Source: Acidimicrobiaceae bacterium (GTDB taxonomy: Bacteria; Actinomycetota; Acidimicrobiia; Acidimicrobiales; Aldehydirespiratoraceae). From it: a DNA stretch of 64,000 bases. The translations under genes were made by a program, and so were the position numbers. Positions 26,617-34,846 of this stretch are shown piece after piece. Below the pieces are notes generated by a model that ran no database searches, was not told where the DNA came from, and saw only the letters and a list, made by a program, of their open reading frames with translations. The stretch lies in assembly GCA_009837445.1 (NCBI GenBank), contig VXTM01000029.1, positions 124,001 to 188,000 of the forward strand, read 5' to 3'. Every line of letters starts with the position of its first letter. Position 1 is the stretch's first letter.

Positions 26617-26637
26617 GTCGGCCGACCGCCGGCCGAC
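26617..26637 (+). terminator. Perfect 8-bp hairpin downstream of the E1 beta gene
   Basis: GTCGGCCG and CGGCCGAC face each other across a 5-base loop, about 70 bases after the E1 beta stop. No clean T-run follows (a short cattttcc lies 12 bases on), so it could be a terminator of the GC-rich type or an operator for the transporter gene downstream. Confidence 0.45.
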
Positions 26638-26735
26638 GTTCGCTCGTCATTTTCCTGCCCCCGCTCACGAGAGCGATGATGTAGCGACGCAGTTTCCATG
26701 CAGCGAGTGCAGAATGCGGCAGGGGTAACGACAAC

Positions 26736-27962
26736 GTGGGGGAATCCGAGACTCCTGCCGCCGTGGTCGAATTCGACGAAGTATCCCGCCGCTTCAGCGA
26801 CACTCTGGCGCTGGACTCGGTCTCCTTCACTGTGCGCCAGGGGGAGTTCTTCTCCATAATCGGGCCCAGCGGATCGGGCAAGACGACCACCGTCCGCATG
26901 ATCGCCGGACTCGAGGCACCCACTGTCGGGACGGTCAAGCTCTTTGGCAAGGATGTCTCCGCGGTTCCCCCCCACCGGCGGGGCACGCCCATGGTGTTTC
27001 AGAGCTACGCGCTGTTCCCGCACTTGAACATTCGGGACAATGTCGCCTACGGCCTCCGCATGCGAGGGGTGGCCAAGCCCGAACGCCGCAACCGAGCCGA
27101 CGACTTGCTGGGGCTGGTCGGCCTGGAGGGGCTCGGTGATCGCCGGTCCGAACAGCTCAGCGGCGGGCAGCAGCAGCGTGTCGCGCTGGCCAGGGCCATC
27201 GCCACCGAACCCAGGGTCGTCCTGTTGGACGAGGCCCTCGGAGCGCTCGACGCCGCGCTCCGCATCGAGATGCAGGTGGAACTCAAGCGACTGCAGAAGG
27301 AGCTGGCATGCACCTTCATCCACGTGACTCACGACCAGAGTGAGGCCATCGCGATGGCCGACCGGATTCTGGTCCTGCAGGGAGGCCGGCTGGAGCAGGT
27401 CGGGACACCGGCTGAGGTGTTCGCGCGGCCCAAGACCCGTTTCGTGGCCGCCTTCGTGGGCCAGAACAACCTGATGGACGCAACGTCGATGGGAATCACC
27501 GGTGACGGGCTGCACAAGATCCATACCCCGCTGGGTGAGTTCCTCGCCAAGGAATCGGACGGACACCCGATCGTTCGAGAGGTGGCGGCCCGGGGCAAGC
27601 CAGCGGTGTACGGCACGATCAAGGAGGGCTACAACATGTGGTTCCACGGAATCGTGCTGTCAGCCGAGTCTCCCAACTACGACGCGGCCGTCGCCTATGC
27701 CAACTTCTGGCATGAGGGCTTCGCACCGGCCGAGGTCGCCAACCAGGGCTATATGACGCCCACACCGTCGGTGGCCCAACCCGCGCTGGAGGGCGCCGAC
27801 TCGCCCGACGCCGGCGTCAACGCCTGGGACTATTGGTACAACGGCGGCGGCCGCGACCGGGGCTCGGTCGACGACATCGCGTCGAAGGCGGCCTGGTGGT
27901 GGCAATTCCCCGACGAGTCCGAATACCTCGAGTCGAGGTGGCAGGACTTCGTCGCGGCCTAG
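26736..27962 (+). CDS. Polyamine-type ABC ATPase fused to the C-terminal part of a substrate-binding protein
   Basis: A 408-residue chimera. Residues 1 to about 285 are a PotA-type ATPase: Walker A GPSGSGKTTT, signature LSGGQQQRVALARA, Walker B VVLLDEALGALD, and the start of the C-terminal TOBE region (NNLMDATSMGITGDGL). From about residue 290 to the end the sequence is no longer TOBE. It matches the last third of a PotD-type periplasmic binding protein (TIKEGYNMWFHGIVL, YANFWHEGFAPAEVANQGY, WWWQFPDESEYLESRWQDF). The binding-protein part lacks a signal peptide and would be stranded in the cytoplasm. The downstream genes are the two permeases, and no separate binding-protein gene is present. 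The simplest reading is an in-frame deletion of about 1 kb, real or from assembly. Confidence 0.85.
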   Translation: MGESETPAAVVEFDEVSRRFSDTLALDSVSFTVRQGEFFSIIGPSGSGKTTTVRMIAGLEAPTVGTVKLFGKDVSAVPPHRRGTPMVFQSYALFPHLNIRDNVAYGLRMRGVAKPERRNRADDLLGLVGLEGLGDRRSEQLSGGQQQRVALARAIATEPRVVLLDEALGALDAALRIEMQVELKRLQKELACTFIHVTHDQSEAIAMADRILVLQGGRLEQVGTPAEVFARPKTRFVAAFVGQNNLMDATSMGITGDGLHKIHTPLGEFLAKESDGHPIVREVAARGKPAVYGTIKEGYNMWFHGIVLSAESPNYDAAVAYANFWHEGFAPAEVANQGYMTPTPSVAQPALEGADSPDAGVNAWDYWYNGGGRDRGSVDDIASKAAWWWQFPDESEYLESRWQDFVAA

Positions 27963-28079
27963 GCCCGGTCGCCTGCGCAAACGCGTAGGCGAGTCGAAGG
28001 AGAGCGCGAGCAGCTGCAACCACCCGGAGACAGCTCTGCACACGATGACCGGCCAGGCCTGACCCGGGAGCAGGCCTGG

Positions 28080-28901
28080 TTGGTCGCGCCCGCCCTGCTA
28101 TCGATCGCCATCGGTCTCGCGGTCCCTCTGGGGGCGATCGTGCTGTTCAGCTTCTGGACAGGCACATCGGTCGGGATGCACTCCGACCTCACGGCCTCCA
28201 ACTACACCAACATCCTGACCGGTGGAACGTTCTGGGACACCGTCGGATGGACCCTGCAGGTGCTGGTGATCGTGCTCACCTGCTCCACCATCATCGGGGT
28301 GCTGGTCGCGTACTTCGCCGCCCGGGTGGTGACCATCGAGTGGGTCCGCACCGCTCTGGTCTTCCTCCTCTTCGTCCCGTTCGTCGTCAGCTACGTGATC
28401 CGCATGATCACTTGGATCCCCCTGTTCGGCCGGGCCGGGCTCCTCAACACAGCCCTGACAGAGGCGGGCGTCCTGGATGAGCCGTCCGACCTGTTCCTGT
28501 ACACCTCGCCGTCGATGATGACGGCTCTCGTCTTCCTCTACGTCGCCTTCATCATCGGGCCTACCTTCTTCAAACTCCGCCAGCTGGACGAGGACCTGCT
28601 GCGAGCAGCCCAGAACCTGGGCGCATCGCCGTTCCGAACCTTCTGGAGCGTCGAACTGCCGCTGGCCCGGCCGGGCATCGTCGTCGGCTGGATCTTCGTG
28701 TCGGTCATGATCCTGTCGGACTTCGCTACCGAGCGGATCATCGGCGGCGGCCTGTCACCGCTGCTGGCCGGAACGGTCTGGCGACGAGCCGAACTGCTGC
28801 TCTGGCCCCAGGCGAGCGCCCAGGCGGTCGCCCTCGTCCTGATCACCCTGACCATCGCGGCTGGACTGCTGCGCTTCGCTCAGCTCGAGAGGGACCTCTG
28901 A
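28080..28901 (+). CDS. ABC transporter permease, PotB-like
   Basis: A 273-residue permease with about six membrane segments and the EAA-type cytoplasmic loop (DEDLLRAAQNLGASPFRTFWSVELPLA) that docks on the ATPase. It belongs to the spermidine/putrescine (PotB) class. The start is uncertain: TTG at 28080 falls at the edge of the first membrane segment, while the same frame stays open back to the stop of the fused ATPase at 27962 without ATG or GTG. A GAAGGAG site near 27996 suggests that translation may begin upstream at a CTG or another rare codon. It ends directly at the GTG of the second permease. Confidence 0.82.
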   Translation: MVAPALLSIAIGLAVPLGAIVLFSFWTGTSVGMHSDLTASNYTNILTGGTFWDTVGWTLQVLVIVLTCSTIIGVLVAYFAARVVTIEWVRTALVFLLFVPFVVSYVIRMITWIPLFGRAGLLNTALTEAGVLDEPSDLFLYTSPSMMTALVFLYVAFIIGPTFFKLRQLDEDLLRAAQNLGASPFRTFWSVELPLARPGIVVGWIFVSVMILSDFATERIIGGGLSPLLAGTVWRRAELLLWPQASAQAVALVLITLTIAAGLLRFAQLERDL

Positions 28902-29786
28902 GTGCGCTCGGGAACGGTTCGACCCACACCGCCGGTCCACTTCAGTGTCTGGGCCCGGATCTCGCTGGCCATCCCGGTGGTCGTCGTGCTGGGTTTCATC
29001 TACGTGCCCATCCTGCTCATCACGCTGCTGTCATTCCAAGGTCCCCAGGGTGGAGCCACCTTCCCGATCAGGGATCCTGGGACCCTCTGGTACCGGTCCT
29101 TGTCCGACCTCTCGGTAATCACCGAGCACCCCGACTATCTGGGGCAGGCCGTCTTCGACTTCCGGGCGAGCATCGTCAACTCCCTGAAGCTGGCGGTCAC
29201 GACCGCGGTCGTCTCGACAACCATCGCCATGGCCGCGGCCCAGGCCATGCGATCCAGGTTCCGGGGCGCTCGCTTGGCGACTTACGCCATCCTGCTCGGG
29301 ATCGTCACCCCCGGGCTGGCGGTGAGCCTGGGCATCGTGACCGTCTCCTCCGAGCTCGGCATCACCGCCGGTCTGTTCACCACCGGCATCGTCGCCCACA
29401 TCGTCTGGACGATGCCCTTCTCGTTCCTGCTGTTCATGGTGTTGTTCAACCGCTTCGATCGGCGGGTCGAGGAAGCGGCCTACACCCTGGGCGCCTCCAG
29501 ACTCGAGACCTTCTTCACGGTGACGGTTCCGATCATGAAGCCGGCCGTCATCGGGTCGTTCCTCTTTGCCTTCATGCTCAGCTTCGACGAGTACGCCCAC
29601 TCAATCTTCATAATGGGGGCCGACCGGACACTGCCCCTCATGCTGGTGTCGGCTGCTCAACTGAGGATCACCCCGTCCATCTTCGCGCTCGGGGTCCTGA
29701 TCATCACCGTCTCCCTGATCCTGCTCCTGGCGTACGTTGTGAACGTACGGAGGACCTTCAGGCGCCAGGAACTCCGAGGAGCTTGA
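28902..29786 (+). CDS. ABC transporter permease, PotC-like
   Basis: A 294-residue permease of the PotC class, with GTG start immediately after the previous stop. There are about six membrane segments. The ATPase-docking loop reads EEAAYTLGASRLETFFTVTVP. Together with the PotB-like protein it would form the membrane channel for an organic cation, polyamine or related nitrogen compound. The transporter follows the hydantoinase and E1 genes, so the imported compound is probably the substrate of that pathway. Whether the system works is doubtful given the fused ATPase. Confidence 0.88.
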   Translation: MRSGTVRPTPPVHFSVWARISLAIPVVVVLGFIYVPILLITLLSFQGPQGGATFPIRDPGTLWYRSLSDLSVITEHPDYLGQAVFDFRASIVNSLKLAVTTAVVSTTIAMAAAQAMRSRFRGARLATYAILLGIVTPGLAVSLGIVTVSSELGITAGLFTTGIVAHIVWTMPFSFLLFMVLFNRFDRRVEEAAYTLGASRLETFFTVTVPIMKPAVIGSFLFAFMLSFDEYAHSIFIMGADRTLPLMLVSAAQLRITPSIFALGVLIITVSLILLLAYVVNVRRTFRRQELRGA

Positions 29787-29790
29787 GGCA

Positions 29791-30672
29791 ATGAGCAACA
29801 CTCAAGACGTCAGCAGGGCTGACGCTCCAGGATTGTCGGTCCTGTTGACCTTCGACTTCGATGCCTTGTGCATCTGGCTCACCATGATGGGAACTACCGC
29901 ACCCGGGACCCTGTCCCGGGGCGAGTTCGGCGCCCGCGTCGGAGCTGACCGGGTGCTGCGGCTGCTGCGGGACTTCGACATCAGGAGCACTTGGTTCGTG
30001 CCGGGCCACACCATCGACACGTTCAGTGACGTGTGCTCGAGGGTCGTCGAAGCCGGTCACGAGATCCAGCACCACGGCTACGCCCATGAGCCTCTCGAGG
30101 GCCTTGACCGGGCCACCGAAGCCCGGTACCTGGAGCAGGGCATGGAGGCCATCGAGAGACTGACGGGTCGCGCCCCCGTCGGGTACCGCTCCCCCTCGTG
30201 GAACCTCAACCCCCACTCGCCGCAACTGCTGACCGACTACGGGTTCCAGTACGACAGCAGCCTCATGGCCCATGACCTGCGGATGTACTGGCTGCGCGAC
30301 GGGGACGGTTTGGAGGCCGACGGCAGCTACTCGTTCGGCGAGCCCACCTCCATCGTGGAGGTGCCGGTCAGCTGGAACCTGGACGACTTCCCTCCCTTCA
30401 CGTTCGTGTGGGAACCGCTGCGACCCGGTTACGGCTCCACAGAGGTCATCGGAGGCGACTGGCTCGACCACATCGATTACGCCTTGGAACACGAGCCCAA
30501 CGGTGTCGTGAACATCACGATGCACCCCCAGGTGACGGGCCGAGTCCACGTGCTGCGGATGGTTGAACGGGTGCTGCAGCAGATTGCCGGTCGACCGGGC
30601 CTCCACTTCAGGACCATGACCGAAGCCGTCGATCTCGCAAGAAAGCACCAACTTGTCGAGACGTTCGCCTAA
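29791..30672 (+). CDS. NodB-family polysaccharide-deacetylase-like hydrolase
   Basis: A 293-residue NodB-fold metal-dependent hydrolase without signal peptide. The motifs are LLTFDFDA (metal-binding aspartates), STWFVPGHTID, the H-x3-H pair in IQHHGYAHEPL, and GYRSPSWNLNP. Cytoplasmic NodB-like proteins of this type include PuuE allantoinase-like and other amide hydrolases, so in this setting an amide or cyclic-amide substrate is more likely than a cell-wall polysaccharide. This is inference from the hydantoinase and ABC genes upstream. It starts 4 bases after the permease stop, hence is in the same operon. Confidence 0.85.
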   Translation: MSNTQDVSRADAPGLSVLLTFDFDALCIWLTMMGTTAPGTLSRGEFGARVGADRVLRLLRDFDIRSTWFVPGHTIDTFSDVCSRVVEAGHEIQHHGYAHEPLEGLDRATEARYLEQGMEAIERLTGRAPVGYRSPSWNLNPHSPQLLTDYGFQYDSSLMAHDLRMYWLRDGDGLEADGSYSFGEPTSIVEVPVSWNLDDFPPFTFVWEPLRPGYGSTEVIGGDWLDHIDYALEHEPNGVVNITMHPQVTGRVHVLRMVERVLQQIAGRPGLHFRTMTEAVDLARKHQLVETFA

Positions 30673-30730
30673 CGAGGCCGAGCGGGTGGAGCGCTAGCCT
30701 CGGAGGCCGGCGGGAGACGGAGTCGCAGCG

Positions 30731-31630
30731 GTGGAGCATATTTCTTTCTCTAGTGAGGGATTGACCATCTCGGCGGATCTCTACCTGCCTGAGAGTCCGG
30801 ATGGCACCGCGGTACCGATTGTCGTGCAGGGAGGCGGCTGGTGCTACGTGAAGGAGATCGTTCAACCGTCTTTCGCTAGAGAGTTCAACAACCGCGGCAT
30901 CGCGGCGCTGGTGTTCGACTACCGGTACCTGGGCGAATCCGAGGGCGAGCCTAGGCAACGGATCAACCCGTGGGATCAGATCGAGGACTACAAGAACGCC
31001 ATCTCATTCGCTCAGCAGATCGAGGGGGTTGATCCAGAACGCATCGGTGTCTGGGGAATCTCCTACAGCGGCGGCCACGTCCTCCAATTGGCTGCCACCG
31101 ATCGGCGGATCAAGGCAGCAAGCTCCGTCGTGCCGGTGATCAACGGCTACGAGAATCTGCGATTGGCTCACGGCACGATCTCCTTTCGGGAGCTGATGAG
31201 AGCCGTCGAGGCTGACCGATCCGCCCGGTTCGGCGGCGGCGATCCCGGCTACCTCAACCACAACCCCCAAGAACCGCAGGGCCTCTCGACCTGGCCGTTC
31301 CCGACCAGCGCCGACATGTTCCGCGAACTCGTCATCGAGGGGCCGAACTATGTCGGCAAGGCAACGACACGCTCAACCGAATGGCTGCTCGAGTACAACG
31401 TCCGCCCCTGCGCCGACCGGATCGACAGATGCGCCACCCTCATGGTGCTGGCCGAGGGCGACGACCACACCCATTGGGATCTTGCTCTCGACGCCTACCA
31501 CGCAATCCCCTGCCGCGACAAGCGACTGGAGATCATTCGCAAGTCGACACACCAGACGATCTACAAGGACCAGCGGCGGCGAGGCGATGCGGCCGTCCTG
31601 TGTGCGGACTGGTTCGAAGCCCACCTCTGA
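30731..31630 (+). CDS. Alpha/beta hydrolase (dienelactone-hydrolase/acyl-esterase type)
   Basis: A 299-residue alpha/beta hydrolase from a GTG start. The nucleophile elbow is GISYSGGH (Ser about 117), an acid residue is likely in VLAEGDDHTHWD, and the histidine in KSTHQTIY completes the triad. There is no signal peptide. The ASADLYLP-like opening (LTISADLYLPESPDG) is shared with bacterial hydrolases annotated as S9/DLH-type or YcjY-like. It lies 58 bases after the NodB-like gene and closes the plus-strand cluster, meeting the minus-strand LLM gene 10 bases later. Substrate unknown. Confidence 0.85.
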   Translation: MEHISFSSEGLTISADLYLPESPDGTAVPIVVQGGGWCYVKEIVQPSFAREFNNRGIAALVFDYRYLGESEGEPRQRINPWDQIEDYKNAISFAQQIEGVDPERIGVWGISYSGGHVLQLAATDRRIKAASSVVPVINGYENLRLAHGTISFRELMRAVEADRSARFGGGDPGYLNHNPQEPQGLSTWPFPTSADMFRELVIEGPNYVGKATTRSTEWLLEYNVRPCADRIDRCATLMVLAEGDDHTHWDLALDAYHAIPCRDKRLEIIRKSTHQTIYKDQRRRGDAAVLCADWFEAHL

Positions 31631-31640
31631 GTGCTTGATG

Positions 31641-32636
31641 TCAGCCGATAGCCGGGATCACCTCGTCGGCGAACAGTTGAAGCGACCGGCTCGCGTCTTC
31701 GATCGGCATGCCCGGCAGCCGGCCCCAGAAGATGAGCCGGTCGGGCGAGAATTCGTCACGGATGGCTGTCACCCGGCGAGTCACCTCTTCCGGCGTCCCG
31801 ACTATGCACAGCTCATCCAGCCGCTTGGCGCCTATGGGTTCGAACGAGGAAGGCGCTGAGCCCTCGTCTTCCCTCCCCCAGGCGTCGTAACGCTGGTACA
31901 TGTAGGTGAGCGACCGATGCACTTGAGCACGCCCTCTATCGGGGTCTTCGCAGACGAAGACACAGCCGTTCATCGTTATGACACAGGCACCGGCATCGAA
32001 GCCGTTCTCGGCCAGCGCAGTTCGATACTGCCGGTGGAGGTCGGTGCCGGTGCCGACGTCGGGCATGAAGTTGCAGCCGTAGCGGCCGGCCCGGCGGGCG
32101 GCAGCCGTACTGGACCCCCCGATGTGGATCGGTAGCTCGGGGCCGCGCTCGGGAACGGGCTGGACGACGACATCGCGCAAGTCGAAGACGGTGCCCGAGT
32201 ACGAGAAGCTCGCGCCGGCCCAGGCCAGGCGCAGGATCTCGACCGTCTCATCGGTCCGGACACCGCGCTCGCTCCGGGGCACGCCCAGCACCTCAAACTC
32301 GAACGGCCGGTATCCGGGTGCGAGGCCGAGTTCGACGCGACCACCCGAGAGAACGTCCACTACGGCCACGTCCTCGGCTAGGCGGATCGGGTGGTGGAGA
32401 GGAGCCAGGCACACTGCGGTGCCCAGCCGGAGGCTCCGGGTCCGGCCCGCGATGGCGGCCAGCATCACGAACAGCGACGGCATGTAGCCGTCGTCAGTCA
32501 CATGGTGCTCGGACAACCAGACCGACTCGAAGCCGGCCGAGTCCGCCCACTCGATCTGATCCAGCACCTCTCCGTAGAGATCCGACCACGGCTGCCGGAG
32601 AGGGTTCCGGAAGTCGTACCAGAGCCCGAACTTCAT
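31641..32636 (-). CDS. LLM-class flavin-dependent oxidoreductase
   Basis: A 331-residue luciferase-like protein of normal family length. It opens MKFGLWYDFRNPLRQPW, followed by VWLSEHHVTDDGYMPS, LRLGTAVCLAPLHHP, LSGGRVELGLAPGYRP and the substrate/flavin phosphate region LPIHIGGSSTAAARRAGR. The C-terminus VGTPEEVTRRV is also standard. Cofactor (FMN or F420) and substrate are not deducible. It is about 35 bases downstream of the asparaginase gene on the same strand and could be the last gene of the TRAP-phosphotransferase-asparaginase operon. Confidence 0.9.
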   Translation of the reverse strand: MKFGLWYDFRNPLRQPWSDLYGEVLDQIEWADSAGFESVWLSEHHVTDDGYMPSLFVMLAAIAGRTRSLRLGTAVCLAPLHHPIRLAEDVAVVDVLSGGRVELGLAPGYRPFEFEVLGVPRSERGVRTDETVEILRLAWAGASFSYSGTVFDLRDVVVQPVPERGPELPIHIGGSSTAAARRAGRYGCNFMPDVGTGTDLHRQYRTALAENGFDAGACVITMNGCVFVCEDPDRGRAQVHRSLTYMYQRYDAWGREDEGSAPSSFEPIGAKRLDELCIVGTPEEVTRRVTAIRDEFSPDRLIFWGRLPGMPIEDASRSLQLFADEVIPAIG

Positions 32637-32670
32637 TGCTCCTCCTCTGTATCCCCGACGACCACCATGA

Positions 32671-33675
32671 TCAGCCGATGTCGCTGAGCCAGGCCCCCAA
32701 CTGGGCGAAGGTGGAGGTCTCGTGCAGGCCGACCATCAGCGCTAGGCGGGCCTTGGGGCCGTTGAGGTGGCCGGCCCTCAGCACGCCGAGGTCGTCGAGG
32801 CTGGCGCCCCCGCCCGCGCCGCCGTAAGGCGACTCCGGCAGCCCGTACGGACACCTCGACGTCACTATCACCGGAAGGCCGGCATCCACGAGGCGGGCGA
32901 TGCCCGGAGCCGCCGGGCTGGGCACGTTTCCCGCGCCCGTCCCCTCCACCACCAGGCCGTCGACGCCCCGATCAAGGTGCCAGTCGAACACGTCGGTCTG
33001 CATGCCCGTGTAGGCCTTCACCAGCGGCACGTCGCCGCGGATGCCGCGGCCCCGGGGCGAACTGGGCGAGTCGAGCACGAAGACGGGCTCGCCCCCCTGC
33101 ATCGAGCCGACCGGGCCTCCCCTGACCGACTGGAATGTCTCCACATGGAGAGTGTTGAGCTTGGAGACCCAGCTAGCACAGTGGATCCGGTCGTTCACGG
33201 TGAGCAGCACCCCCCGACCGCGGGCTGCCAAGCTCGAAGCGATGCGAACCGCGTTCAGCAGGTTCCGGGGACCGTCCGCACCCGACTCGGTGCTGGCCCG
33301 CATGGCGCACGCGAACACGATCGGGCCCCGAGCGGTCACCTCGCCAGCCAGCATCTCGCACATGTACATGGTCTCCTCGGTGGTGTCGGTGCCGTGGGTC
33401 ACCACCACCCCGTCAACGGCGCTGGCCAGGAGAAGCTCACGGGCACGTCGGGCAACCTCGACCATCCGCTCCGGCCCCATGTCGAAGCCGGACACGTTGC
33501 GCAGAGTCTCGGTCCGGATCGACGCCACCGCTTTCAGCGCGGGCACGGAGGCAACCAGCTCCTCCGGTGTCAGGCCGGGCACCATCCGCCCGTCGGGACC
33601 GGCGATGCAGGCGATGGTCCCGCCCGTCGCCAGCAGAGCCACCCTGAGGCGATCAGCGGTAGGCGGCCCGGTCAT
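32671..33675 (-). CDS. Asparaginase (type I/II family)
   Basis: A 334-residue L-asparaginase-family enzyme. The start at 33675 overlaps the stop of the upstream phosphotransferase gene as ATGA; the longer frame upstream lies inside that gene. Both catalytic threonine motifs are present: LLATGGTIACIAG near residue 18 and VVTHGTDTTEETM near residue 95. There is no signal peptide, so it is cytoplasmic. It would hydrolyse asparagine, or a related omega-amide, to aspartate and ammonia. Its company with a TRAP importer and a phosphotransferase suggests use of an imported amide, but this is a weak inference. Confidence 0.92.
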   Translation of the reverse strand: MTGPPTADRLRVALLATGGTIACIAGPDGRMVPGLTPEELVASVPALKAVASIRTETLRNVSGFDMGPERMVEVARRARELLLASAVDGVVVTHGTDTTEETMYMCEMLAGEVTARGPIVFACAMRASTESGADGPRNLLNAVRIASSLAARGRGVLLTVNDRIHCASWVSKLNTLHVETFQSVRGGPVGSMQGGEPVFVLDSPSSPRGRGIRGDVPLVKAYTGMQTDVFDWHLDRGVDGLVVEGTGAGNVPSPAAPGIARLVDAGLPVIVTSRCPYGLPESPYGGAGGGASLDDLGVLRAGHLNGPKARLALMVGLHETSTFAQLGAWLSDIG

Positions 33676-34832
33676 CGAGCCAGCAGATCGGGGGTGGGGT
33701 TGTCTACGCCAAGCAGCGCGGCCAGTGCAGCCGTCACCTGATTGCCCACGGCGGGGTTGCGCTCCGGCGGCACGAAGCCGGCCGCGGTCAGGCGGTCGCC
33801 CAGGCGGATGAAGATGGTGCAGAAGCGCATAGCGCCGAACACCTCCCAGTAGTGCGGGTCCCTCACCGTTAGGCCCGAGACCTGCTCGTAATGGGAGATC
33901 ATCTCGTCCCGGGTCGGGTAGCCGTCGAGCCGGTCGATGCCCATGTCGTCGAACGACATCCGGTCGAACATCAGCCACCAGCCCATGTCAGCCTCGGTGG
34001 GGCTCAGCGCGCACACCTCCCAGTCGAGAACGGCCGCGGGCCGGTAGTCCTGCAGGATGATGTTGCCGAGCCGGGCGTCACCCCATGTCAGCCCGACCCG
34101 CTCGTCTCCGGGGTCGTTGGCTTCAAGCCAGTCGAGGGCGGCATGCAGCACGGGATGCTCCCTGCCCGCGAGTTCGGAGTGCACGTGGTCCCGGTAGAGC
34201 CCGATCTGAAGAGCGGTCGTCGGTTCGCCGGACCCGCTCGGATCGAGCCACGCCAGGCCGGCGGTGCGCCAGTCCAGGCTGTGGATGCCGGCGATGACGT
34301 CGATGGCCGACAGCACCATGCGCCGCCGCTGTGCCGGCGTTGCCTCGTCCACGACGAACCCCGCCTCGGTGTAGCGGGGCACGTCCGCGGGAACACGCCC
34401 GCCGACGAACCCCATGACGAAGAAGGGCGCGCCCAGCACGTCCGGGTCGGGCTCGTAGCCCAGCAACGGTGGCACCGGTGCGGCTCCCGCGTCGGCGACT
34501 ACCTTCATGGCCCGGTACTGGAGCTCTACCGAGACCGCGCACTGCGGCGTCTGGGGAGGGAACATGCCGCCGTCGGCGGGCTCGATGCGCACCGCGTAGC
34601 GCTCGGTGCGGTCCGAGCCGCCCTCGGTCCAGGCCACCTCGAGGATCACCGTCTCGTTCGAGAACCCGGTGCTTACCGGTATCTCGATGTCGGTGACGGT
34701 GAGGCCGTGCCTGGAGGGATGGGCCCGCCGCATCCACTGCTCGAGCGCGGCCCGGTAATGGCTCCGATCCGTGCGGAACTTGGGGGCGTTGGGCAGCTCG
34801 CTCGCGGAGGAGCCGCTGCCGACCTCGCCCAT
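33672..34832 (-). CDS. Phosphotransferase family protein (APH / ACAD10-kinase type)
   Basis: A 386-residue protein of the aminoglycoside-phosphotransferase-like kinase fold. The catalytic loop reads LTWGDARLGNIIL (Asp as catalytic base, Asn for metal), followed by AAVLDWEVCALSP with the metal-binding DxE. The N-terminal lobe has the GFSNETVILEVAW nucleotide-loop region. Actinobacteria carry many such kinases, often near acyl-CoA dehydrogenases, where they phosphorylate hydroxy-acids or hydroxyacyl-CoAs; some inactivate drugs. It lies 14 bases after the TRAP binding-protein gene and overlaps the asparaginase gene. Confidence 0.87.
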   Translation of the reverse strand: MGEVGSGSSASELPNAPKFRTDRSHYRAALEQWMRRAHPSRHGLTVTDIEIPVSTGFSNETVILEVAWTEGGSDRTERYAVRIEPADGGMFPPQTPQCAVSVELQYRAMKVVADAGAAPVPPLLGYEPDPDVLGAPFFVMGFVGGRVPADVPRYTEAGFVVDEATPAQRRRMVLSAIDVIAGIHSLDWRTAGLAWLDPSGSGEPTTALQIGLYRDHVHSELAGREHPVLHAALDWLEANDPGDERVGLTWGDARLGNIILQDYRPAAVLDWEVCALSPTEADMGWWLMFDRMSFDDMGIDRLDGYPTRDEMISHYEQVSGLTVRDPHYWEVFGAMRFCTIFIRLGDRLTAAGFVPPERNPAVGNQVTAALAALLGVDNPTPDLLAR

Positions 34833-34846
34833 AGGCTGAGCTTAGG

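Noticed and set aside
26617-26637. Strong rho-independent terminator after the E1 beta gene
   Set aside because: The stem is perfect but no T-run follows, so I list it only as a possible terminator or operator at low confidence.
25509-27647. A 712-residue open frame on the minus strand across the E1 beta and ABC ATPase genes
   Set aside because: High-GC antisense shadow: the plus strand carries unmistakable enzyme motifs in the same bases, and the antisense product is rich in His/Arg/Gly with no recognisable domain.
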